A DNA stretch of 10,276 nt from the NCBI GenBank assembly GCA_006226265.1, contig SBHH01000062.1, forward strand, positions 1-10,276. Direction: 5' to 3'. Shown piece by piece: positions 1 through 6,524 of this stretch. The DNA comes from Alphaproteobacteria bacterium. Its GTDB lineage: Bacteria > Pseudomonadota > Alphaproteobacteria > Sneathiellales > Sneathiellaceae. A model generated the notes under the pieces. It had not been told where the DNA came from and searched no databases. It saw nothing but the letters and a program-made list of their open reading frames with translations. The translations under genes were made by a program, and so were the position numbers. How positions within the stretch are numbered: the first letter of the stretch is position 1; each line of letters begins with the position of its first letter.

Positions 1-375
1 CGCCTGCCATCTCTGCCGAAATATCCGGTTTTACCGAAACGGCAGCCGGGCCGGCGAGGGGTTTTTCAGCAATATGCGAATTCAGGGCACTCCTGCGCGT
101 TCATTCCTTATCGCAGGGGCCGCTTGCCGGGCGTTAACAAATCATTAACTTATTCCGTTAAAACACGAGCTAATCATCTGATAAATTTGGCTGAATTTAA
201 TTTCAAAAAAACTCCGGATTATCCCTTAAATGGGGTATGAAACTCCCACCGCAAGTTGCTAGGATCTTTTCGCAATGCACGGGAAACTGCCTCGCTCCCC
301 CCGCGCATTCAGTCGCGTTTCAAGTTTTGAGTATGGTCGTGTATTCAGTCGATTTGCGTAAGTGAAAGAACCGGA
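1..375. other. Intergenic region upstream of the acidic protein gene
   Basis: I find no convincing gene in these 375 bases. The first ~130 bases are GC-rich and the remainder is AT-rich, as expected for a promoter region. A CtrA-type site lies at 134-149 and is listed separately. On the minus strand one frame is open from about position 85 to the left edge, with AGGAG 4 nt before a CTG codon at 85-83. It could be the first ~28 codons of a divergent gene, but there is no ATG, GTG or TTG near the ribosome-binding site, so I do not call it. Confidence 0.5.
134..149 (+). promoter_or_regulatory. CtrA-type binding site (TTAA-N7-TTAAC)
   Basis: The sequence reads TTAA, seven bases, TTAAC, which is the full consensus of the alphaproteobacterial cell-cycle and motility regulator CtrA. 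The right half (TTAACT, 145-150) could serve as a -35 element, with GCTAAT at 169-174 as a -10 element 18 nt downstream. That is the usual layout of a CtrA-activated promoter and would point towards the gene at 376, giving a leader of roughly 190 nt. The site could instead serve a divergent gene to the left. The motif match is seen; binding and direction are inferred. Confidence 0.6.
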
Positions 376-939
376 ATGTATAGTGATGTTCGGACAGATG
401 ATGACGGGCGTATTGTTCTTTTCGACCGGATGGACGGCGAAAAGGCAATGTTCGATCCGGCTGACCGGATACCGGCGGCGAGTGATCCGTCGGCGGGCCC
501 CATGCTGGGTGCCGTCGGTGAGGAATTCGTCCTGGCTGAAACGCTGACACCGGAGGCGGCCGGTCTGATCCCCGATATGGGGGCAGCCGGCCCATTCATT
601 GACGACAACTTCAATTTTGATCTCATCCTGGCCAAGGCCGCCGCGGCGGGCCATGCCCTGATCCTTGACGAGGGCGGACTCCAAGATATTCCTATGCTCG
701 CGCCCGCCGCATCGGAGCACGTCGATCTGGATCATCTGTTCGATGTCATGGAGCTTGACCATAAGCCGGACAGCGCATGGATTTCTGAGGATCCCGGCCC
801 GCATGACGGCGCAACCGGCGGCGAGGAAGCCATCACCGGTTTTCCCGGCACCGGCGGTATCGAGGCGGCCGCGCTGTTCGATCCGGCCCATGCCATCGAC
901 CATCTGTTCAACTATATCAATAATCTTCAGCACGGCTGA
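376..939 (+). CDS. Acidic hypothetical protein, 187 residues
   Basis: I do not recognise this protein. It is strongly acidic, rich in Asp, Glu, Ala, Gly and Pro, with only three lysines, no cysteine, no signal peptide and no membrane segment. Two short motifs recur: Asp-His-Leu-Phe at residues 119-122 and 175-178 (DLDHLFDV and AIDHLFNY), and FDPA at 26-29 and 168-171. The second half may therefore contain two related helical units. The ATG at 376 has only a weak purine-rich stretch (GAAAG, about 7-8 nt upstream) as ribosome-binding site. A long frame on the opposite strand covers the same bases, but its product is rich in Arg, Cys and His and looks like an antisense shadow. The gene lies between two CtrA-type sites, so it may belong to that regulon. 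It could be a soluble acidic protein or a remnant of a larger secreted protein; function unknown. Confidence 0.6.
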   Translation: MYSDVRTDDDGRIVLFDRMDGEKAMFDPADRIPAASDPSAGPMLGAVGEEFVLAETLTPEAAGLIPDMGAAGPFIDDNFNFDLILAKAAAAGHALILDEGGLQDIPMLAPAASEHVDLDHLFDVMELDHKPDSAWISEDPGPHDGATGGEEAITGFPGTGGIEAAALFDPAHAIDHLFNYINNLQHG

Positions 940-944
940 ACCCG

Positions 945-960
945 GCAGATAAAGTTCTGC
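945..960 (+). repeat. Small hairpin just after the acidic protein gene
   Basis: GCAGA and TCTGC form a 5-bp stem around a 6-nt loop, starting 5 nt after the stop codon at 937-939. No T tract follows, so it does not qualify as an intrinsic terminator. It may protect the 3' end of the message or be chance. Confidence 0.3.
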
Positions 961-1059
961 AACCGTCGGTTTAAGCGGGCACAGGCATAACGAGGCCGTA
1001 GAATCAGGTTTTTTCGAGGCGCGGAGCGGCAATATTTCCATTCGCTCAACTGCATGAAA

Positions 1060-1080
1060 TTTAAGAAAATTTCTCTTAAA
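1060..1080. repeat. 21-bp AT-rich inverted repeat in the kinase upstream region
   Basis: TTTAAGA and TCTTAAA form a perfect 7-bp inverted repeat around seven bases; inside it GAAA and TTTC form a second, nested symmetry. It lies about 150 bp before the kinase start and 63 bp before the CtrA-type site. A dimeric regulator site is a reasonable guess, but AT-rich spacers also produce such symmetry by chance. Confidence 0.35.
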
Positions 1081-1142
1081 ATGATACTTTGACGCCACAA
1101 TTTCGACACATTCCGTAATTTCGCGCAGACCGGCTTCAGATC

Positions 1143-1158
1143 TTAACTATTTATTAAC
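1143..1158 (+). promoter_or_regulatory. CtrA-type binding site (TTAA-N7-TTAAC) before the sensor kinase
   Basis: TTAA, seven bases, TTAAC matches the CtrA consensus perfectly and lies 70 nt before the GTG start at 1229, a sensible place for promoter control. I find no clear -10 element at the ideal distance from either half-site, so activation or repression cannot be told apart. A TTGACG at 1089-1094 with CGTAAT at 1114-1119 (19-nt spacing) is a possible alternative sigma-70 promoter upstream of it. Confidence 0.65.
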
Positions 1159-1228
1159 AATTCCGGATCACATTATTCACGGGACAAGTGTATCCTCAGG
1201 CTTCGGCCCAAATGATAGGACAGGTTTC

Positions 1229-3007
1229 GTGTTTGATAATTTTCAAAAGAACTTCGGTGTTATCCTGGCCTTTCTCGCGGCCCTGTTCGCGCTTTTGTTC
1301 TTCTGGACCTACCAGGTCTATTCCCTGAACGCGAACGACCAGTGGGAAGAGCTCGACAAGCGGTTCAACAGTGGCGAGCCGAGCACGGAACGGCTGATGA
1401 GCCTCGCCGGCTTTCACGGGCTTGTCTATAATTTCCAGAGCTATCTGATCCACAGCAACCCGGAAAACAAGAACGCCTTCTTCACCTATTTCAAGGAAGC
1501 GCGGGATGAATTACAGAGCCTGCGTGATCATTTCGGCGCGCGGGCCGATGTCCCGGTCCGCACCATCGACGAGACCTTGCGCAATTATTTTGTCAGCATC
1601 AACCGCATCGACCAGCTGCGCGGGCAAGGCAAATCCATCCGCGAGATCGACGAGACCATCAATATCGACAACAAGGCGGCCTTCGACGCCTACCGCACGA
1701 TTCTCGACCTCTATACTGAGGAGGAGAACCGCTTGCAGGGTGCCGTCCTTTCGTCGATGGAGAAGAACCAGAGCAATCTCAATTCCCTTTACACGACGCT
1801 TTTTGCCATCGGACTCCTGCTTATCATCGGAATCGTGATGGGACTGCGCTTCGAGTTTCTGAAGCGGAAGGCCGCTGCCCGCGAGAAGGAAACGAAATCG
1901 GTGCTCGAGGATTTCCTCGACAGTTCCATCGTGCCGTTCCTCGTGACGGGGACGGATGACATCATCCGCCATTGCAACCGGGCGGCGGCCGGCCTTCTCG
2001 ATACCAATCCCCGCAACCTTGTCGGGGCTTCGCTTCGCCAGGTACTGGAATTCGGAAAGACCCTGCCTGCGGACGAAAGTCCGTTCGGCGAAAAGCGCAA
2101 TGTCCGCGTGCCCGCAACTCTCCACCTGACGGACGGCAATGAAATCCCGGTGCAGGCCGATTTCTCCATGAACAAGGAGGGAACCATGCGGACCATTGCG
2201 CTTTTCGACATGCGCGAGGAACTCCGCAACCGCGAGCGCATCCTTCTGGAGGCCGAGCAAAAACTTGCCAATGTCACGATCGACGGCAGCCTTGCCGTCC
2301 GTCGCGATATCCAGAAATTCATCGAACTGGTGGAGGAATTCCAGAACAGCCCGAACGGAACGCATAAGGAATTTGCCGAGAGGGCCGGGAAAATTGCTGC
2401 CAGCATGAAGGATCATGCGGCAGATTATCATGCGCTTTCCTGGGCACATCTTGAAAATGACAGCTATTTCGACCTGAAGGCGCCGCTCTGCCGCCCCATC
2501 GGCGAGACGGTCAGCGAAACCCTCAAGAAGTTCGAGGGCACGATTGCCGAACGCGATCTCACCTTCAACTGGATCAACCGCATCAGCAAAAAGGAGCGGG
2601 TGGATTTCCCCGTCCAGCTTCAGAGCATCGTCAAGAACCTTGTCAGCAACGCAGTTAACTACACGCCGAAATCCGGCGCGGTGAAAGTCAGCACGCTGGT
2701 CGAGAAGGGTGCGCTGCTGGTCAAGGTGGAAGATACCGGCATCGGTATCGCCGAAGAGGATGTACCGAAGATTTTCGAGCGCGGCCTCCGGCTGGAAAAG
2801 GCGGCAGCGATGAGCGGCGGCCTTGGCATCGGCCTCTATACGGTGCGCGAGACGGTAAACAATCTCGGCGGTGAAATCAGCTGCACCTCCTACGCCGGTA
2901 TAGGTTCCGATTTCCTTGTCCGAATCCCGCTTGGCAAGACAGGCAACAGCGATGAAGGCGAGGAAGATACGGAGGACGAAAGCAAAACGGCGCTTAAGGC
3001 AGGTTGA
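1229..3007 (+). CDS. Membrane PAS-domain histidine kinase-like protein lacking the H-box histidine
   Basis: A 592-residue sensor kinase-like protein. The GTG start is supported by AGGA at 1217-1220, 8 nt upstream. Layout: membrane segment at about 9-31; a helical extracytoplasmic sensor at 32-186, containing a GFHGLVYNFQSYL stretch that resembles helical sensors of other alphaproteobacterial signalling proteins; a second membrane segment at 187-209; a PAS domain at about 225-330; a dimerisation region at 340-420; and a HATPase domain at about 420-580. The ATP-binding boxes look intact: Asn470/Asn474 (N box), DTGIG from 502 (G1), IFERG (F box) and GGLGIGL from 530 (G2). The first dimerisation helix reads LANVTIDGSL, where active kinases have LANVSHELRT, so Ile351 replaces the phospho-accepting His. 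The tail is acidic. No response regulator gene is adjacent. It may act as a DivL-like pseudokinase or an allosteric partner. Fold confident; activity uncertain. Confidence 0.88.
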   Translation: MFDNFQKNFGVILAFLAALFALLFFWTYQVYSLNANDQWEELDKRFNSGEPSTERLMSLAGFHGLVYNFQSYLIHSNPENKNAFFTYFKEARDELQSLRDHFGARADVPVRTIDETLRNYFVSINRIDQLRGQGKSIREIDETINIDNKAAFDAYRTILDLYTEEENRLQGAVLSSMEKNQSNLNSLYTTLFAIGLLLIIGIVMGLRFEFLKRKAAAREKETKSVLEDFLDSSIVPFLVTGTDDIIRHCNRAAAGLLDTNPRNLVGASLRQVLEFGKTLPADESPFGEKRNVRVPATLHLTDGNEIPVQADFSMNKEGTMRTIALFDMREELRNRERILLEAEQKLANVTIDGSLAVRRDIQKFIELVEEFQNSPNGTHKEFAERAGKIAASMKDHAADYHALSWAHLENDSYFDLKAPLCRPIGETVSETLKKFEGTIAERDLTFNWINRISKKERVDFPVQLQSIVKNLVSNAVNYTPKSGAVKVSTLVEKGALLVKVEDTGIGIAEEDVPKIFERGLRLEKAAAMSGGLGIGLYTVRETVNNLGGEISCTSYAGIGSDFLVRIPLGKTGNSDEGEEDTEDESKTALKAG

Positions 3008-3038
3008 CCCCGTCCGCCCGGATCGCTGAATTCACTTC

Positions 3039-3749
3039 CTAGAGCTTTTCGATATTGAGGCGATCGAGCGTGCCGATGACCAGCTCACTCGCCCAGCCGC
3101 ATTGCGCGAGGAAAGTTTCACGCACCGTCGCCTCGTCCGAGAAGAGCAGCAAGTCCTTCAGGTTGTTGTGCAGGGGCAGAAAGTCCGCCTTTGCCTCCAT
3201 CGATATATGACGGAGCGCCTCGAAATGCGCGCGCTGGACCACATCACGGAAGTTCATACCCGTCTCGGAAAGCCGTGCATTGCCACTCAGAACGAACAGG
3301 CTGCGATGGAAATTCTCCTCGGCCTCGGCCCAGGCTTCATGATTGACGCCCCCGATTGCATCCTCCATGGAATTGAGCGTATGCAGAAGCGGCATGATTT
3401 CTGTGCGGCTGGGCTCGCGGCGGGCGATATTGCCGGCGGCCTCCACCTCAAGGGCGGTGATCAATTGGTAATAGTCCGCAAGATCCGCCGTCGTCAGGGC
3501 ATTGATACGAATGCCGCGCTTCGGCACGATCTCCACCACCTTCTCGGTCTGAAGGCGCAGCATGGCCTCGCGCACGGGGGTGCGGCTCATGCCGAGCTGT
3601 TGCTCGATCTCCGGCATGTTGATAAAAGCATCCAGCGGAATCTCACCTCCATTGATCACGGCCTTGATCGCCGAATAAGCCTTGTCCGTCAGGGACTGCT
3701 TCTTCGGGGTCAGGGAGGGGCGGGGCTTATAATGCAATGCAGCTGTCAT
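3039..3749 (-). CDS. GntR-family transcriptional regulator (FadR/FCD type)
   Basis: A 236-residue DNA-binding regulator. An N-terminal winged helix-turn-helix covers about residues 18-85, with the family's recognition segment MSRTPVREAMLRL at 54-66 and the wing around VPKRGIRI. The C-terminal helical FCD effector domain spans about 90-230, with EENFH at 144-148 and His194 at two of the usual metal-ligand positions. The Asp expected before Phe-His is Glu144. The third histidine expected near the end is not obvious: the sequence there is AQCGWAS. It lies downstream of the transporter genes on the same strand, so it probably senses a substrate or product of that cluster. A short hairpin with a T tract separates it from the permease, so it may have its own promoter in the 60-bp gap. 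The ribosome-binding site before the ATG at 3749 is weak. It faces the kinase gene tail to tail, 31 bp apart. Confidence 0.9.
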   Translation of the reverse strand: MTAALHYKPRPSLTPKKQSLTDKAYSAIKAVINGGEIPLDAFINMPEIEQQLGMSRTPVREAMLRLQTEKVVEIVPKRGIRINALTTADLADYYQLITALEVEAAGNIARREPSRTEIMPLLHTLNSMEDAIGGVNHEAWAEAEENFHRSLFVLSGNARLSETGMNFRDVVQRAHFEALRHISMEAKADFLPLHNNLKDLLLFSDEATVRETFLAQCGWASELVIGTLDRLNIEKL

Positions 3750-3772
3750 GCGCGCATTCTGGCACGGGACCC

Positions 3773-3785
3773 TTGAAATTTGGTT
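3773..3785. repeat. Copy 1 of a 13-nt sequence shared with the kinase upstream region
   Basis: TTGAAATTTGGTT here matches TTGAAATTCGGTT at 8625-8637 at 12 of 13 bases. In the direction of transcription (minus strand) both read AACC, one variable base, AATTTCAA. This copy ends 23 nt before the start codon of the GntR regulator. It is a candidate operator of that regulator or a shared promoter element. Confidence 0.35.
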
Positions 3786-3799
3786 AATCGGGCCTTGAG

Positions 3800-3816
3800 A
3801 AAAAACGCCTCAGGCG
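3800..3816 (-). terminator. Short intrinsic terminator or attenuator at the permease stop codon
   Basis: In the minus-strand transcript CGCC and GGCG form a 4-bp GC stem (5 bp with one G-U pair) around a three-base loop, directly followed by six U. The loop is the TGA stop codon of the permease itself (3812-3810). The stem is short, so termination is probably partial. Ribosomes finishing the permease would also cover it. Confidence 0.45.
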
Positions 3817-4640
3817 CGCCATTTCAGGAAATACTTCTCCGCCAATCCGATCAGCCACGCAATGATGAGGCCAAGCACCGAAAGAATGGCCACCCCGGCG
3901 ATCAGCTGGTCTGTCGCCATCAGGCTGCCCGCCATCAGGATATAGGCGCCGATGCCATATTCCGCACCCAGCATTTCCGCCGCGACCAGCAGGATAATGG
4001 CGATGGCCGCCGAGATACGCGCGCCCGAGAAAATTGCCGGCAACGCGCCCGGCAGGATGATTTTTCGGATGATCGAAAGGCGCGTGAGACCGAAGGACTG
4101 ACCCATGCGGATCAGCCCCCGGTCGACATTGTCGATCCCGCCATAAGTCGCGATCACGGTCGGGAAGAAGGTGCCGAACATGATGGTCGCAACCTTCGAT
4201 CCTTCGCCAATGCCGAACCAGATGATGAAAAGTGGCAGAAGGGCAATTTTCGGGATCGGGAAAATGGCGGAGACGAGCGGCTGCAGACTGGAGCGGGCGA
4301 GGGAGGAAAGCCCGATCAAGACACCCACGAAAACGCCGAGGATCGTACCCGCCGTCCAGCCCAGGACCAGTCGTTGCAGGGAGGCCGAGAGATTTTTCCA
4401 TAAAAGCCCCGAATGGACGAGATCCATGAAGGAGGCCCAGGCCTCCGACGGGGCGGGAAGGATCAGGTTGCTGATGAAGCCGGTCCGGCTGCCAAATTCC
4501 CAGAAGGCAATAAGGCCGATGAAAACAATGGGCGCGATGATGCGCTTCGGCTTCGGCAAAAAGCCGCCGCCCCGGAAAGGAACGGATTTCGCCTCGCTAT
4601 TTTGCGAAAGGGAAGCAGGATCAATCGGACGATCAGACAT
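3810..4640 (-). CDS. ABC transporter permease, SsuC/TauC-like
   Basis: Integral membrane permease of the nitrate/sulfonate/taurine ABC importer group (BPD_transp_1 fold). I choose the ATG at 4640 (276 residues) because GGAG lies 7 nt upstream; an upstream in-frame ATG at 4664 would add eight residues but overlap the ATPase gene more deeply. From 4640 the gene overlaps the ATPase gene by 8 nt, which suggests translational coupling. A hydrophilic N-terminal tail of about 32 residues precedes the first membrane segment. Several further segments follow, and the cytoplasmic EAA-type loop that docks on the ATPase lies at about residues 179-201 (MGQSFGLTRLS, then the ILPGALP end). The length is normal for the family. 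It works with the ATPase (4633-5400) and binding protein (5406-6440); the substrate cannot be read from the sequence. Confidence 0.9.
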   Translation of the reverse strand: MSDRPIDPASLSQNSEAKSVPFRGGGFLPKPKRIIAPIVFIGLIAFWEFGSRTGFISNLILPAPSEAWASFMDLVHSGLLWKNLSASLQRLVLGWTAGTILGVFVGVLIGLSSLARSSLQPLVSAIFPIPKIALLPLFIIWFGIGEGSKVATIMFGTFFPTVIATYGGIDNVDRGLIRMGQSFGLTRLSIIRKIILPGALPAIFSGARISAAIAIILLVAAEMLGAEYGIGAYILMAGSLMATDQLIAGVAILSVLGLIIAWLIGLAEKYFLKWRA

Positions 4641-5400
4641 TAAGAAGCTCCCGATCCGCGGCAAGCGCTTCTTCGCGCATCAGGTTCCAGAGCCGCTTCT
4701 GGATGGCTTCAAGCTCGGGATTATCGTTTGTTCGCGTCTCGATCGGCATGTCGATATCGACAATCTCGCGGATCTCGCCCGGGCGGCGCGACAGCACCAC
4801 AATGCGATGGCCAAGCCGCACGGCTTCGGCAAGGTTATGGGTAACATAGACGGCGGTATAATGCTCCTTCGTCCAGAGATCGACGAGATCGTCCATCAGA
4901 AGCTCCCGCGTCTGGCTGTCGAGCGCCGAAAGCGGCTCATCCATGAGGAGGACGGCGGGACTGACCGCTAAGGCGCGGGCGATGGCAACACGCTGCTTCA
5001 TACCGCCTGAAAGCTGGCGCGGATAGGCGCCCTTGAATTCCGAGAGCTTGGTCCGGGCCAGCACATCGTTGATGATATTCTGCCGGGCTTTTGCAGACAG
5101 CGCATGATCCTCCAGCACCAGCGAGACATTGTCAGCGACTGTCCGCCAGGGCAGCAATGCAAAGTCCTGAAAGATATAGGTGAGGGGGTTGAGGCTTTCC
5201 GATGGCGGCGTCCCGATCTGCAGCACGTCGCCCGATGCCGGGCGTTCCAGCCCGCCGATGATGCGAAGAAGCGTCGACTTCCCGCAGCCCGACGGGCCGA
5301 TAATGCAGACGATCTGCCCTTTTTCAATATCGAGACTGATATCCCGAAGGACCTCAACCTCATCATAGCGATGGGCGATATGGCGAAGGCTGAGGTCCAT
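4633..5400 (-). CDS. ABC transporter ATP-binding protein, SsuB/TauB-like
   Basis: Cytoplasmic ATPase of 255 residues that powers the importer. All motifs are present: Walker [10 protein letters not shown] at 35-43, Q-loop Gln78 in [11 protein letters not shown], signature LSGGMKQR from 130, Walker B LLMDEP at 151-156 with Glu155 as catalytic base, D-loop SALD and switch His188 in VTHN. The FQD-x-x-LLPW stretch is typical of the nitrate/sulfonate/taurine subfamily. The gene starts 5 nt after the binding protein stop codon. No good Shine-Dalgarno sequence precedes its ATG (CTTCTGATTTCC), so translation probably depends on ribosomes coming from the upstream gene. The length is normal and nothing is missing. 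Confidence 0.94.
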   Translation of the reverse strand: MDLSLRHIAHRYDEVEVLRDISLDIEKGQIVCIIGPSGCGKSTLLRIIGGLERPASGDVLQIGTPPSESLNPLTYIFQDFALLPWRTVADNVSLVLEDHALSAKARQNIINDVLARTKLSEFKGAYPRQLSGGMKQRVAIARALAVSPAVLLMDEPLSALDSQTRELLMDDLVDLWTKEHYTAVYVTHNLAEAVRLGHRIVVLSRRPGEIREIVDIDMPIETRTNDNPELEAIQKRLWNLMREEALAADRELLNV

Positions 5401-5405
5401 GGAAA

Positions 5406-6440
5406 TCAGAAGGTCTTGACGTAGTCCGTATTGACGAGGGTGTCGAGGGTGATGGTGCCGGAAACCAGCCCCTCGCTCTTGAACCAGTCAAGCTGGTCCT
5501 TCACGCTGGTGACGTTGAGCGCCGCATCCTTGTTGACGCGCATTGCACCATTAATGATAGACGGCGCCGCCTTGTCGAGCGGTTTGTCCGCATAGACATA
5601 TTTATGGATCAGCGCGACCATGTCCTCGGCGGCCTTGTCGCCCGCCGTCTTGTCGACGAGGGCGGCGTTGAAATCATCCGCGCCCTTGGAGAAGGCAGCG
5701 AGGAAGCGCTTCGTCAGGTCTTTCCTTTTCTCCGCATTATCGGTGGAGGTGAAGACGGTCGTCACCTGATAGTCCGGGATATAATCGGCGATCATGCCGA
5801 TCTGTTTAACCTGCCCGCCTTTCAGAAGCGCCTTCGCGATATGCGGGACGATGGCCCAGGCATCGACCTGACCGGACTTCAATGCGCCGATAACCGCGCC
5901 GACCTTCTGCAGCGGGACAAGCTTCATATCGCTCGTCTTGAAGCCTTCCTTCTCGGCGATTTTATGCGCCATGTAATGGAAGGAGGACCCGGACTGCGTG
6001 ATGCCGAAGCTGTGGCCCTTCAGCATGGACGGTTTGGTGAGGCCCGCATCATAGGCGGCCTTGGAGGCGAGAATGATCTGTCCGTCGATGCCGGGTTCTT
6101 CCTGCAGCGCGCCGCCGATCACCTTGATCGCGCCTTTCTGCGCAAGATTGATCAGCGCGCCGGAAATGGCGGTAATGCCGTAATCCACATCACCGGAGGC
6201 AATGGCGACGGCCATCGGCTGCGCCGCCTGAAAGAACTTGAATTCGACATCCAGTCCCTGTTCCTTGAAATAGCCGCGCTCGAAGGCGACAAAGCTCGGC
6301 GCATGACTGGTGAAATGAAGCGCGCCGACGACGATCCTGTCGGCCGCCTGGGCCTGGGTCCCAAGGGCGGTGATTGCGGTAAGCGCGGTAAGGGCGCCAA
6401 GAACGGATTTGCTGAACCGGCGACGGGTCATAGAAAACAT
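5406..6440 (-). CDS. ABC transporter substrate-binding protein, SsuA/NMT1-like, Tat signal
   Basis: Periplasmic binding protein of 344 residues. The ATG at 6440 is preceded by GGGAG 8 nt upstream; a second Met at residue 4 is too far from that site. The N-terminus carries TRRRFSK, a good match to the twin-arginine consensus (S/T-R-R-x-F-x-K). A hydrophobic stretch and AQA at 30-32 follow, so cleavage is likely after residue 32. Export of the folded protein by Tat is therefore likely. The mature part begins with the SsuA/THI5/NMT1 pattern: HFTSHAPSFVAFERGYFKEQ, then a GDVDYGI segment near residues 83-89. Relatives bind sulfonates, taurine, nitrate, pyrimidine precursors or aromatic acids, so the ligand is undecided. 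It is the first gene of the transporter unit and has a candidate promoter at 6490-6519. Confidence 0.92.
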   Translation of the reverse strand: MFSMTRRRFSKSVLGALTALTAITALGTQAQAADRIVVGALHFTSHAPSFVAFERGYFKEQGLDVEFKFFQAAQPMAVAIASGDVDYGITAISGALINLAQKGAIKVIGGALQEEPGIDGQIILASKAAYDAGLTKPSMLKGHSFGITQSGSSFHYMAHKIAEKEGFKTSDMKLVPLQKVGAVIGALKSGQVDAWAIVPHIAKALLKGGQVKQIGMIADYIPDYQVTTVFTSTDNAEKRKDLTKRFLAAFSKGADDFNAALVDKTAGDKAAEDMVALIHKYVYADKPLDKAAPSIINGAMRVNKDAALNVTSVKDQLDWFKSEGLVSGTITLDTLVNTDYVKTF

Positions 6441-6459
6441 GGATTAGTCTCCCTGAAAG

Positions 6460-6472
6460 GCCGCCTTGCGGC
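6460..6472 (-). repeat. Small GC hairpin just upstream of the binding protein ribosome-binding site
   Basis: GCCGC and GCGGC form a 5-bp stem with a three-base loop (AAG in the transcript), ending about 6 nt before the GGGAG ribosome-binding site at 6453-6449. There is no T tract, so it is not a terminator. It could modulate translation or RNA stability of the binding protein message, or be chance. Confidence 0.3.
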
Positions 6473-6489
6473 GGATTGTTGTTGTCCGA

Positions 6490-6519
6490 TATCTACGGAA
6501 TTAATTCAGACTCTGTCAA
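6490..6519 (-). promoter_or_regulatory. Candidate promoter for the transporter genes
   Basis: On the minus strand a perfect -35 hexamer TTGACA (6519-6514) is followed after 18 nt by TAGATA (6495-6490), a weaker -10. Between them lies a perfect 10-bp palindrome GAATTAATTC (6498-6507), a plausible operator, and a GAGTC (6513-6509), the GANTC target of the alphaproteobacterial CcrM methylase. The element sits right after the nagA stop codon and 50 nt before the binding protein ATG. The transporter can probably be transcribed apart from the kinase and nagA. Confidence 0.55.
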
Positions 6520-6524
6520 ATGAT

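Noticed and set aside
1..85. Possible 5' end of a divergent minus-strand gene leaving the left edge
   Set aside because: The frame is open and AGGAG precedes it, but the only nearby start is CTG, and about 28 codons are too few to judge. The bases left of the window would decide.
85..104. Short ATG-started minus-strand peptide frame at 104 (12 codons)
   Set aside because: AAGGA touches the ATG with no spacing and the frame stops almost at once; no sign of a leader peptide.
1001..1014. Run of six T at 1009-1014 as a terminator for the acidic protein gene
   Set aside because: No stable hairpin directly precedes the T run; the small hairpin at 945-960 is too far upstream.
259..1098. Long open frame on the minus strand (279 codons) covering the acidic protein gene
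   Set aside because: Its product is rich in Arg, Cys and His, has no recognisable domain, extends through both AT-rich spacers, and reads like the antisense of the acidic frame. The plus-strand frame is more protein-like.
1511..2449. 312-codon minus-strand frame inside the kinase gene
   Set aside because: Antisense shadow of a gene with clear PAS and HATPase domains; no domain or ribosome-binding site of its own.
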